Source: SHZL01 sp963784425 (GTDB lineage Bacteria > Pseudomonadota > Gammaproteobacteria > Xanthomonadales > SZUA-36). From it: a stretch of DNA of 64,000 nt. The DNA lies in assembly GCA_963784425.1 (NCBI GenBank), contig CAWARM010000011.1, positions 744,001-808,000 on the forward strand, written 5' to 3'. The notes beneath the pieces were generated by a model. The model saw only the letters and a list, made by a program, of their open reading frames with translations, did not search any database and was not told where the DNA came from. A program made the translations under genes and the position numbers. Position 1 is the first letter of the stretch; each line of letters starts with the position of its first letter. Of this stretch, positions 34,533-42,570 are shown piece after piece.

Positions 34533-35238
34533 AAATTTACGCAAAACCTATGGCAAGCGTGAAGTCGTGCGCGATGTTTCCATGGATGTCAGGTCCGGCC
34601 AGGTCGTGGGGTTGCTTGGCCCCAATGGCGCCGGTAAGACCACCTGTTTCTACATGATCGTTGGCCTGATTCCTGTCGATGGCGGGGCCATCCTGATCGA
34701 CGAAACCGACATCACCCATGAACCCGTCAACGTACGCTCGGGGCTGGGCGTGGGCTACCTGCCACAAGACGCGTCAATTTTTCGCAAACTGTCTGTACGC
34801 GACAACATCCTCGCCATCCTCGAAATTCGTAAGGGCATGAACAGGGAGGCGCGCGAGGAGACACTGGGCTTGCTGATGGAAGACCTTGGTATTGCCCACC
34901 TCGCAGACCAGATGGGTGTGAGCTTGTCAGGAGGAGAACGGCGCAGGGTAGAGATTGCACGCGCCCTGGCCGCACGGCCCAGGTTCATGCTGCTGGACGA
35001 ACCCTTTGCCGGCATTGACCCTATTTCCGTGGGCGAAATCCAGCGTATTGTGCGGCATTTGACCCAGCTGGGCATCGGCGTATTGATCACCGACCACAAC
35101 GTGCGGGAAACCCTGGGAATCTGTGATTACGCCTACATACTCAACGACGGCAGCGTGCTGGCGTCGGGCCAGCCGGACGCCATCCTGGCAAACAGCGAGG
35201 TCAGGGATGTCTACCTCGGCAAGGAATTCAGTCTCTAG
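34519..35238 (+). CDS. lptB: LPS export ABC transporter ATPase LptB
   Basis: LptB powers extraction of LPS from the inner membrane. The 239-residue product has Walker A GPNGAGKTTCFYM, the Q-loop region VGYLPQDASIFRKLSV, signature LSGGERRRVEIARAL, Walker B RFMLLDEPFAGIDP and the switch ITDHNVRETL. GGAGCTGAAG before the ATG is a good ribosome-binding site. The TAG stop codon is directly followed by repeat element D (copy 1), which separates lptB from rpoN. Confidence 0.97.
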   Translation: MLRAENLRKTYGKREVVRDVSMDVRSGQVVGLLGPNGAGKTTCFYMIVGLIPVDGGAILIDETDITHEPVNVRSGLGVGYLPQDASIFRKLSVRDNILAILEIRKGMNREAREETLGLLMEDLGIAHLADQMGVSLSGGERRRVEIARALAARPRFMLLDEPFAGIDPISVGEIQRIVRHLTQLGIGVLITDHNVRETLGICDYAYILNDGSVLASGQPDAILANSEVRDVYLGKEFSL

Positions 35239-35400
35239 TGGCCTGTAACAGAGAAAGTGGAAGAGGGATCGCGAAGGGATGGGGGTGGCTGGCGCCGGTC
35301 TGGAGCGAGGTTGATAGCCATAGCTATCGGCCGAGTGAAGACCAAGCCAGGCGCCGCCAGATCGAGCGAGCTGCTTTAAATTGCTCTGTTACAGGCCACT
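35237..35400. repeat. Palindromic repeat D, copy 1 (164 bp)
   Basis: The ends are a perfect 17-base inverted repeat (AGTGGCCTGTAACAGAG and complement). The centre is GATAGC-CATA-GCTATC, and GGTCT/AGACC and GGCGCC/GGCGCC pairs lie between, so the whole can fold as one long imperfect hairpin. A second copy at 49106-49267 is about 90 percent identical in the same orientation. The element starts immediately after the lptB TAG stop and fills the gap to rpoN. Positioned there, it could act as a transcript end or stabiliser; this is inference. Confidence 0.92.
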
Positions 35401-35445
35401 CGCCGGGACAGGGCGCCGCAAGCCCCTTTCAGGCAAGCTAACCCA

Positions 35446-36927
35446 ATGGCAGAACAATCGCTCCAACTGAGGCTCACACAGAAACTTGCGCTGGCGCCCC
35501 AGTTGCAGCAGGCCATCCGCTTGCTGCAGCTGAACCGGATTGAGCTGCGCGAATACATCCAGGATGCCCTTGATTCCAATCCAATCCTGGAGCGAACCGA
35601 AGGGGAATCCCAGGGCGACACGGAAGCAACTGACACGTTCAATGAGCGGGAACCGGCAAATCAGGAAAACGAGGAGGCGGACCAGGAGTTCCAGGACAAA
35701 GAAGATTGGGACGAAGCTTTGCCGCTGGATAACCAGTGGCTGGAAAACAATGACAAAGGGTCCTTTGACGCTGAGCTCCAGATCGCCGACAGCAGCGACC
35801 AGACCCTGCGCGATCATCTGTTGTGGCAGATCAATCTGAGCTATTTCAGCCCGGTTGATGCCGCCATCGCCATCGCCATTGTCTATGGTCTCAACGACGA
35901 CGGACTGCTGCAGGACAGCATTGAAGATATTCGTGCCAGCCTTGCGCCGGAATACCTGGTTGACGAAGCCGAGGTGCTGGCTGTGTTGCATCGCGTGCAG
36001 CGCATGGAACCCGTCGGTGTCGCCAGCCGCAGCCCGGGAGAATGTATACGCATCCAGCTGTCTGTCATACCCGCAGGCACGCCGGGCCGGGAACTTGCCT
36101 TGCGCATAGCCAGGGACTACCTGGATTTCGTTGCCGGGCATGACCTGGCAGAACTGCGGCGCCACACCGGGGCCAGTGAAGACGATGTGCTCACGGCACT
36201 GCACCTCATCCAGTCGCTGGATCCTCGCCCGGGCGCCCGCTACGACAATCGCCGGGACGAATACCTGGTGCCCGATGTGTATGTAACCCGGGTTAACAAC
36301 ACGTGGCAGGTCAGCCTGAATCCGGAAAACAACCCGGGGTTGCGGCTGAATGGTTATTACATTGACCTGTTGCGCAAGTCCGGGGGAAAGGATGCGGAAT
36401 ACCTGAAGGGCAGGCTGCAGGAGGCTCGCTGGCTCTTGTCCAGCCTGGAAATGCGCAATCGAACGCTGATGAATGTGGCCCAATCCATTGTGGATATGCA
36501 GCAGGATTTCCTCACCCTTGGTGAAATAGCGATGCAACCCCTGGTACTGCGGCAGGTGGCAGAGTTGATCGGAGTGCATGAATCAACCGTTTCCCGCGCC
36601 ACGACACGCAAGTACATGTTGACGCCCCGCGGCATCTATGAAATGAAGTATTTCTTCTCCAGCCACGTACAGACCAGCAACGGTGTTCCCGTTAGCGCCA
36701 CCGCGGTCAAGGCACGGCTGCAGGTTTTGCTTGACAGCGAGCCGGATACCAGTCCTTTGAGCGACGAGGAACTGTCCGGACTGCTGCAAAAGTTTGGAAT
36801 TCTTGCAGCACGCAGGACGGTTGCCAAGTATCGCGAATCAATAGGAATTGGCTCCAGTGCTGAACGGCGCAGGGAATACCGACGCCAGGCCGCGCTGCGG
36901 AAATCCGGTATGGCGCATAAAATCTAG
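35446..36927 (+). CDS. rpoN: RNA polymerase sigma-54 factor
   Basis: RpoN directs polymerase to -24/-12 promoters that need enhancer-binding activators. The 493-residue product has the glutamine-rich region I (SLQLRLTQKLALAPQLQQAI), an acidic region II (about 45-110), the core-binding domain, the helix-turn-helix (LREVAELIGVHESTVSRATT-like LRQVAELIGVHESTVSRA) and the RpoN box ARRTVAKYRE near the C-terminus. It is preceded by repeat D and followed by hpf and PTS genes, its usual neighbours. Confidence 0.97.
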   Translation: MAEQSLQLRLTQKLALAPQLQQAIRLLQLNRIELREYIQDALDSNPILERTEGESQGDTEATDTFNEREPANQENEEADQEFQDKEDWDEALPLDNQWLENNDKGSFDAELQIADSSDQTLRDHLLWQINLSYFSPVDAAIAIAIVYGLNDDGLLQDSIEDIRASLAPEYLVDEAEVLAVLHRVQRMEPVGVASRSPGECIRIQLSVIPAGTPGRELALRIARDYLDFVAGHDLAELRRHTGASEDDVLTALHLIQSLDPRPGARYDNRRDEYLVPDVYVTRVNNTWQVSLNPENNPGLRLNGYYIDLLRKSGGKDAEYLKGRLQEARWLLSSLEMRNRTLMNVAQSIVDMQQDFLTLGEIAMQPLVLRQVAELIGVHESTVSRATTRKYMLTPRGIYEMKYFFSSHVQTSNGVPVSATAVKARLQVLLDSEPDTSPLSDEELSGLLQKFGILAARRTVAKYRESIGIGSSAERRREYRRQAALRKSGMAHKI

Positions 36928-36960
36928 CTCTGTGGTCTGGCTCTGTGGTCTGGCTCTGGG
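36927..36960 (+). repeat. 13-bp tandem repeat, 2.6 units
   Basis: The unit GCTCTGTGGTCTG occurs at 36927-36939 and 36940-36952, then GCTCTGGG begins a third. The array begins at the last base of the rpoN stop codon. The unit is short and low in complexity, and I see no function. Confidence 0.7.
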
Positions 36961-36990
36961 GATTAGCGCCGGGTTTAGCACTAGGAAAGA

Positions 36991-37010
36991 ACTCGATTCG
37001 AGTATAGAAT
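36991..37010 (+). promoter_or_regulatory. Candidate hpf promoter region with small dyad
   Basis: A perfect dyad ACTCGA-T-TCGAGT (36991-37003) is directly followed by TATAGAAT, a plausible -10 box, in the 236-bp gap between rpoN and hpf. No good -35 box is visible. The dyad could be an operator; there is no further support. Confidence 0.3.
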
Positions 37011-37163
37011 TGAACGACTAATGACCCCCCCATCGTTATGGAATCAATCACCTGTTTTGGCGTCTGCCCGCAAACCCGACGACAAGCTCTGCTATTTGAA
37101 AAGTCTTTGCCCAAACGGGTAATTCCGGCCGGGTTCTGTACGTCATTCCAGAAGGAGATCACT

Positions 37164-37499
37164 ATGCAACCAAACATTACCGGACATCATGTGGAAATAA
37201 CCCCGGCGCTGCGCACCTTTATTAACGACAAAATGCAGCGGATTTTCCGTCATTTTGACCACGTGATCTCCCTGAACATTGTTCTTACGGTGGAAAAGCA
37301 CCGCAATGAAGCCGAGGCCACCCTTCACACTGCCGGCAAGTCGCTTTTTGCCACCGCATCCAATGACGACATGTATGCGGCCATCGATGAACTGGTAGAC
37401 AAGCTGGATAAACAGGTCAAGCGCCACAAGGATCGCAAAAGTAATCACCAGGTATCACGCGACGACATCCCGGCGCCGCTGGAAGGTAAAACCAGTTGA
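37164..37499 (+). CDS. hpf: Ribosome hibernation promoting factor
   Basis: Hpf binds the 30S subunit and helps form inactive ribosome dimers in stationary phase. The 111-residue product has the start NITGHHVEITPALRTFINDK, then FDHVISLNIVLTVEKHRNEAEATL and DDMYAAIDELVDKLDKQVKRHKD, typical of the short HPF/YfiA fold. GAAGGAGATC precedes the ATG at a good distance; the open frame begins earlier but is not conserved. It is between rpoN and ptsN as in enteric bacteria. Confidence 0.95.
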   Translation: MQPNITGHHVEITPALRTFINDKMQRIFRHFDHVISLNIVLTVEKHRNEAEATLHTAGKSLFATASNDDMYAAIDELVDKLDKQVKRHKDRKSNHQVSRDDIPAPLEGKTS

Positions 37500-37514
37500 G
37501 GAGCCTCTGATCCA
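37500..37514 (+). repeat. Solitary 15-base match to the end of repeat element B
   Basis: GGAGCCTCTGATCCA follows the hpf TGA stop directly and is identical to 15 bases of the right end of element B (27165-27439, reverse complement). No opposite end is near, so it may be a relic or a shared insertion site. Confidence 0.5.
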
Positions 37515-37553
37515 GTACAGACGGGTCCTCGCTGCTACAAGAAGAATTAAATT

Positions 37554-38045
37554 ATGTTAATCAGTGACTTGCTTGGTTCAGAAAGCATACGCCTGGGTGT
37601 GGAAACCAGCAGTAAGAAGAGATTACTGGAAATTATCAGTGAACAACTGGCCCGCGACAGTGGCGATCTTTCGGCACGCGAGATTTTTGAAGGCCTGTAT
37701 GCGCGTGAACTTCTCGGCAGCACCGGACTCGGTAAGGGCGTGGCTATTCCGCACGGCCGGGTCAGAGGCAATCGTGCCATACAGGCTTCCTTTATCCGCC
37801 TCGAGAAACCCCTGCCATTCGATGCCATAGATGGGGAGCCGGTGGACCTGCTGTTCGCCATGACTGTGCCGGAAAACAGCACTGAAGACCACTTGCAACT
37901 GCTGGCGCATGTTGCCGAGCTGTTCAGTGATCCGCAGTTGCTCAAGGCCTTGCGCGAAGCAGAGAGTTCCAGCGCAATGCTGCAACTGCTTTCCAGCAAT
38001 CGGCCGCTTAGCCGTACCGCTGAAAAATCGGGCGCTCGGCATTAG
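37554..38045 (+). CDS. ptsN: Nitrogen regulatory PTS protein EIIA-Ntr
   Basis: PtsN is the phosphoryl acceptor of the nitrogen PTS, regulating potassium uptake and envelope stress in relatives. The 163-residue product has LGVETSSKKRLLEIISEQLA, the phosphorylated histidine in GKGVAIPHGRV, VDLLFAMTVPENSTEDHLQLLAHVAELF and LLKALREAESSSAM-like C-terminal helices. It follows hpf by 54 bp. The donor is expected to be the EI/HPr pair encoded 2-4 kb downstream. Confidence 0.95.
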   Translation: MLISDLLGSESIRLGVETSSKKRLLEIISEQLARDSGDLSAREIFEGLYARELLGSTGLGKGVAIPHGRVRGNRAIQASFIRLEKPLPFDAIDGEPVDLLFAMTVPENSTEDHLQLLAHVAELFSDPQLLKALREAESSSAMLQLLSSNRPLSRTAEKSGARH

Positions 38046-38127
38046 CCGCCTCACTTCTCAAGCCACGGTTGCCAACCGGTAGCCTGCGTGGCATTCAATC
38101 TCTGATCCTGTAATACTTTCCCGTGTG

Positions 38128-39088
38128 ATGCGCTCTCTTACAACACTGGATTTGATTGCTGCCCTGTCCGACAGGTTGGGTTTGCTTTGGGTTGGCGAGC
38201 CAATCAGTGATCACGGCACCGGAATAACCAGCAGCGATATCAGCACGCGGCCGGCACTGGCAGGTTTCCTCAACCTGATCCACCCCAACAAAGTGCAGGT
38301 GCTGGGAGAAGCGGAATGCACTTATCTGCAAAACCTCTCCTCGCGGGGATCGCAGCCACACAATCGGGCAATTGCGTGCCGCAAACCCGATGATGGTGCT
38401 GGTGGGTGACGGACTGCACATGCCGGAAAGTATCGTAGCGTGCTTCGCCGGGACGTCGACGGCCCTCATGCGCTCCAACCTGCCAGCGCATGAATTGGTC
38501 GATTACATGCAGTATTACATTGCCCGCAGCCTCGCCCACAGCACTACTTTGCATGGCGTGTTCATGGAAGTATTCACCATCGGCGTGCATCTAACAGGTG
38601 AGTCCGGTTGTGGCAAGAGCGAACTGGCGCTGGAACTGATTACGCGTGGCCATCGGCTGGTTGCTGATGATGCGCCGGAGTTTACCCGAATCTCACCAGA
38701 CGTGATTGACGGTACCTGCCCGGAGGCGCTGCAGGACTGCCTGGAAGTCCGCGGCCTTGGCATACTCAATGTCCGCCAGATGTTTGGCGATACAGCAATC
38801 AAGGTCAACAAGTATCTGCGCTTGATCATCCAACTGGTCCTGCCTGGTGAAACAGAGCAGGCAATTTCCAGGGACCGGCTTCATGCAGACGCCGGTTCAC
38901 AGCAGGTTCTCGGCCTGGAGATTCCAAGTATCACCTTGCAGGTAGTAGCAGGCCGCAACCTCGCGGTTATGGTCGAAGCCGCAGTCCGGGACTTCATGTT
39001 AAAAATGAAGGGTTACGATGCCGCAGCCGCATTCGTTGAACGACACACCATGCTGCTGCACCAGACAGAAAAGGGACCGTCGCAGTGA
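38128..39088 (+). pseudogene. hprK: HPr kinase/phosphorylase, frameshifted
   Basis: The first frame (ATG 38128, stop 38407-38409) encodes the N-terminal domain with RPALAGFLNLIHPNKVQVLG. The rest, up to 39088, is in the +1 frame: VLVGDGLHMP, the P-loop GESGCGKSELALEL, GHRLVADDAPEF and the signature EVRGLGILNVRQMFG. Joining the frames at the G run 38345-38348 with one G removed gives an uninterrupted family-like sequence (YLQNLSSR-DRSHTIGQLR). Intact HprK phosphorylates HPr at Ser46. This is either a real mutation, a sequencing error or recoding. The second part alone, from a TTG at 38372, would retain the kinase domain. The stop overlaps rapZ. Confidence 0.85.
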
Positions 39089-39969
39089 TCCGCAGGCCCG
39101 GCAAGCCATCTGAACAAAAACTGGTGCTGGTCAGCGGCTTGTCCGGCGGCGGCAAGACCACTGCTTTGCATGCGCTGGAGGATCTGGGATTTTACTGCGT
39201 GGATAACCTCCCTGCTGCGCTGCTCCCTGAATTTGCGCGACACCTGGGGAATGACCCTGCGCTGTATTCCCGGGTTGCGCTGGGTATTGACGCACGCGCG
39301 CGCGGCCCGGAACTGGAACGAATCCCGGCCTGGCTGGACGAAATTTCGCAAGGTGGCCTGCCCAATCAGCTGCTGTTCCTGACCGCAGACAGCAAAGCCA
39401 TCATCATGCGTTTCAGCGAAACCCGCCGCCGCCATCCTTTGACCCAGGACCAGCTCGCTTTACCGGAAGCCATAGACCGGGAAAAGCGGCTACTGCAACC
39501 CTTACAGGAAAGGGCGGACTGGGTCATAGACACCAGCGATATCAATATCCACCAGCTGCGGCGCCAGGTCTGGAAATCCATTGGCGCTGAAAACCAGGCA
39601 ATGACCGTGGTGCTGGAATCCTTTGCGTTCAAACGCGGCGTGCCCCAGGACATCGATTTCCTTTTTGACGCGCGGCATTTGCCCAACCCATACTGGGTGG
39701 AAGACCTGCGCCCTTTGAGCGGGCTGGATACCGCCGTGAAGGACTGGCTTGAGCAGGATACGTCGGTCAGCGAATTGTTTGAAGACATATTGCGCTTCCT
39801 GCGGCGCTGGTTACCCGAAGTAAGCAACAGCCAGCGCAGTTACGTCACCATTGGCATCGGCTGCACGGGTGGCAAGCACCGTTCGGTTTACCTGGTCAAT
39901 CGCCTGGCTGCGCAATTACGCACGCAGTTCAGCCCGGTGGTTGTACATCACCGCGAGAGCGAGCCATGA
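39085..39969 (+). CDS. rapZ: RNase adapter protein RapZ
   Basis: RapZ is a P-loop protein; in enteric bacteria it binds small RNAs that regulate amino-sugar synthesis, and in many others it is a nucleotide-binding protein of less clear role. The 294-residue product has Walker A SGLSGGGKTTALHALEDLGF, YCVDNLPAALLPEF, DTSDINIHQLR, VVLESFAFKRGVPQD, DFLFDARHLPNPYW and GIGCTGGKHRSVYLVNRLA. The GTG start overlaps the hprK stop (GTGA), and the stop overlaps the next gene. Confidence 0.96.
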   Translation: MIRRPGKPSEQKLVLVSGLSGGGKTTALHALEDLGFYCVDNLPAALLPEFARHLGNDPALYSRVALGIDARARGPELERIPAWLDEISQGGLPNQLLFLTADSKAIIMRFSETRRRHPLTQDQLALPEAIDREKRLLQPLQERADWVIDTSDINIHQLRRQVWKSIGAENQAMTVVLESFAFKRGVPQDIDFLFDARHLPNPYWVEDLRPLSGLDTAVKDWLEQDTSVSELFEDILRFLRRWLPEVSNSQRSYVTIGIGCTGGKHRSVYLVNRLAAQLRTQFSPVVVHHRESEP

Positions 39970-40370
39970 ACAGCGGTGGAGCAAACACGGGTTTGGTGTT
40001 ACTGACGCATGGAAACATTGGTCGGTCATTGCTTGAGGTTGCGCAATTCATCCTTGGTCAACCCCTGGACGATGTGTTGACGGTCTCGTTCCAACAGTCA
40101 GTCATGAAAAACACCGGTGGCGATGACATCAAGCAGGTCATAGACCGCGCCAACCAGGGCAAAGGCGTGCTGATACTGGCGGACCTTGGCGGTGCCAGTC
40201 CGTGTAATGTCGCCACGGGATTGTGCGACATGCCCGATGTGGCCGTAGTTAGTGGACTAAACCTCGCCATGTTGATCCGGACCTGGACGTATCGATCCGA
40301 GCCCTTGCCCCAGCTGGTAAAAATTGCCACGGAGGGTGCCATGCGCGATATCAAGGAATGTAAGAAATGA
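39966..40370 (+). CDS. PTS EIIA component, mannose family
   Basis: The 134-residue product is a mannose-family EIIA domain: VLLTHGNIGRSLLEVAQ with His15 as the predicted phosphorylation site, LILADLGGASPCNVATGL and VVSGLNLAMLIRTW. There is no EIIB, EIIC or EIID partner in the window, so it probably has a regulatory role. It overlaps rapZ (4 bases) and HPr (4 bases), arguing for one operon. Confidence 0.93.
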   Translation: MNSGGANTGLVLLTHGNIGRSLLEVAQFILGQPLDDVLTVSFQQSVMKNTGGDDIKQVIDRANQGKGVLILADLGGASPCNVATGLCDMPDVAVVSGLNLAMLIRTWTYRSEPLPQLVKIATEGAMRDIKECKK

Positions 40371-40636
40371 TTGAACGGGAAGTCACCATCGTCAACAAGC
40401 TGGGGCTTCATGCGCGCGCCGCCTCCAGGCTGGTCAATTGTGCTTCAGCTCATGCCGCCCAGGTATGGCTCAAGCGCGGTGATCGCGAGGTGAATGGCAA
40501 GTCCATCATGGGCGTGCTTACCCTTGCAGCCGGTAAAGGAACGGTACTGTTGATTCGCACCGAGGGTGATGACGAACTCACGGCCATGGATGAATTGGAG
40601 GCCCTGATAGCCCAGAGGTTTGGTGAAAGTGAGTAG
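40367..40636 (+). CDS. ptsH: HPr phosphocarrier protein
   Basis: HPr shuttles phosphate from EI to EIIA proteins. The 89-residue product has His15 in KLGLHARAAS, the catalytic phosphohistidine, and Ser46 in GKSIMGVL, the regulatory site normally used by HPr kinase. Both residues are intact although the neighbouring hprK is frameshifted. It overlaps the EIIA gene and is followed by EI after 69 bp. Confidence 0.95.
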   Translation: MIEREVTIVNKLGLHARAASRLVNCASAHAAQVWLKRGDREVNGKSIMGVLTLAAGKGTVLLIRTEGDDELTAMDELEALIAQRFGESE

Positions 40637-40705
40637 CACCAGGACAAGGCTGGCCGGTAACCGCGGGCGACTCCGGAGTCCCGGCTGGGTACGCAAGGCG
40701 CGAAA

Positions 40706-42460
40706 ATGACACTTGCACTGACCGGCCATGCTGTTGCCAGGGGGATTTCGATCGGCCAGATCCACCTTGCGGAGCGCAACGAACTCGAAATCGGGGAGTT
40801 CAGGATCCAGCCTGAGGATGTGGAAAAGGAGGTGCTCCGGTTTCACGAGGCACTGGCTGCTGCCCACGAGCAACTGGAACAACTGGCCGGGAGAGTCAGC
40901 CGGAAAGCTGGCGCAACAGCCAGCGAAATCATCCAGATCCACATCCTGATGCTCAGCGATTTCACTATACGTGACGCTTCTGAAGCGCGTATTCGGGAAA
41001 GCCTGTGCAATGCGGAATGGGCACTGCAATCCCAGCTGGAAAAAATCCTCACCGAATTCCGCCAGATGGACGATGAATACATACGTTCGCGGGGCGAGGA
41101 CGTCATCCAGGTCGTCCGGCTGGTGCAAAGAAAATTGAGTCTTGGCAGCAGCGACAAGGTTTTTGACAACATCCCGGACCGGCTCGCCGATACCCTGGTG
41201 ATCGCCTACGAGCTGACACCCGGCGAACTGGCCGCATTGCATGAGCGGGGTGTAGCCGGCGTCGTTACCGAGCACGGCAGCCCATACAGTCATGCGGCCA
41301 TCCTGGCCAGTTCCCTCGGTATACCGGCGGTTTTTGGCGTACGCCACGCGCGCAGCCTGCTGCGCGAAGGCGAAACGCTGATTCTCGACGGCAGGCTGGG
41401 GGTGATATATGCCGATCCGGACGAAGCCTTCCTTGATCACTACCATGAAGTTCAACGCATCACGTCCGGTTTCCGTAAGTCGCTGGAACTTGCCCGCGAG
41501 TTGCCATCGCGGAGTATCGACGGCGAACTGATCAGCCTGCAAGCGAATGCCGAACGCGAAGATGAGCTGAAACTGGCAGTCGAGCTGGGAGCAGACGGCG
41601 TTGGCCTGTATCGTACGGAATTCCTGTACCTCCGCGGCGAAGCGCCCGACGAAGAAACCCAGGTAGCTGAGTACACTGGAGCCCTGGTCGCCCTGAATGG
41701 CAAACCACTGACTATTCGCACCATGGATCTCGGCGCAGATAAGACCAGTGATGCGATCGACTTTACGCTGCTGCGTTCTTCCCTTAATCCGGCCCTGGGC
41801 CTGCGCGCCATCCGCCTGTGTTTACGCGATACCAACCTGTTCAAGACCCAATTGCGCGCGATATTGCGAACCAGTGCCTCCGGCACGGTCCGTTGCCTGA
41901 TTCCCATGCTGACCAGCGTCAATGAAATCCTGATGGTGAAATCCCTGCTGCAGGAGGCCCGCGTGGAATTGCAAAAACAGGGTTATGCCTTCGACCCCAA
42001 CATGTCACTAGGCGGCATGATTGAGGTGCCTGCAGCCGCCCTGGCCATGGAAGATCTGGCGATACATCTCGATTTCATGTCAGTCGGCACCAACGACTTG
42101 CTCCAGTATGCACTGGCTGCCGACCGTGTCGATGAGCAGGTTGCACACCTGCTGGATCCTCTGCACCCCGGGGTCGTACGCCTGCTGCAGTGGATATTCA
42201 CCAGCGGCAATGCCCTGGGCATTCCGGTCACCGTGTGCGGAGAAATGGCCGGTGACCGCCGCTGTACGCGTTTGCTGCTGGCGCTGGGTTTGCGTTCATT
42301 CAGCATGCACCCGGGACGCATCCTGGAAGTCAAACAGGTGATTATCGAAACGCACATTGCCAAGGCAGTCGCTGCACTTGAACACTGGCGCAATCTCGGG
42401 GGGCAACGAAATGGAGTTTCACTGCTGCGCCTGCTGGACCAATCCCAGGCAGTGAACTAG
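40706..42460 (+). CDS. ptsI: Phosphoenolpyruvate-protein phosphotransferase (enzyme I)
   Basis: Enzyme I phosphorylates HPr from phosphoenolpyruvate. The 584-residue product has the HPr-binding and swivelling domain with active His196 in TEHGSPYSHAAILA, the linker, and the PEP barrel with LGADGVGLYRTEFLYL, IRTMDLGADK, LIPMLTSVNEILM, SVGTNDLLQYALAADR and VCGEMAGD. There is no N-terminal GAF domain, so it is the ptsI rather than ptsP type. It belongs to the PTS gene group with ptsN, EIIA and HPr. Confidence 0.95.
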   Translation: MTLALTGHAVARGISIGQIHLAERNELEIGEFRIQPEDVEKEVLRFHEALAAAHEQLEQLAGRVSRKAGATASEIIQIHILMLSDFTIRDASEARIRESLCNAEWALQSQLEKILTEFRQMDDEYIRSRGEDVIQVVRLVQRKLSLGSSDKVFDNIPDRLADTLVIAYELTPGELAALHERGVAGVVTEHGSPYSHAAILASSLGIPAVFGVRHARSLLREGETLILDGRLGVIYADPDEAFLDHYHEVQRITSGFRKSLELARELPSRSIDGELISLQANAEREDELKLAVELGADGVGLYRTEFLYLRGEAPDEETQVAEYTGALVALNGKPLTIRTMDLGADKTSDAIDFTLLRSSLNPALGLRAIRLCLRDTNLFKTQLRAILRTSASGTVRCLIPMLTSVNEILMVKSLLQEARVELQKQGYAFDPNMSLGGMIEVPAAALAMEDLAIHLDFMSVGTNDLLQYALAADRVDEQVAHLLDPLHPGVVRLLQWIFTSGNALGIPVTVCGEMAGDRRCTRLLLALGLRSFSMHPGRILEVKQVIIETHIAKAVAALEHWRNLGGQRNGVSLLRLLDQSQAVN

Positions 42461-42479
42461 ACCTCCCGCCAAGGAGCGC

Positions 42480-42495
42480 GCCCGGTGCTCCGGGC
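42480..42495 (+). terminator. GC-rich hairpin after ptsI
   Basis: GCCCGG-TGCT-CCGGGC is a perfect 6-bp stem 20 bases after the ptsI stop. No T run follows, so termination is uncertain. TATAAT at 42524-42529, 42 bases before the mgtE ATG, could be a separate -10 box for mgtE. Confidence 0.35.
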
Positions 42496-42570
42496 TGTCC
42501 CCTGCCGGAAACATATTCATGTTTATAATGCCCGTCTTGGTGCGCTATGCGGCAACTGCGTGAGGTCACT

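Noticed and set aside
35389..36579. Minus-strand 396-codon open frame
   Set aside because: Antisense to rpoN, which is unmistakable; no motif or start signal in the antisense frame.
40445..41542. Minus-strand 365-codon open frame
   Set aside because: Antisense to ptsH and ptsI, with no domain pattern.
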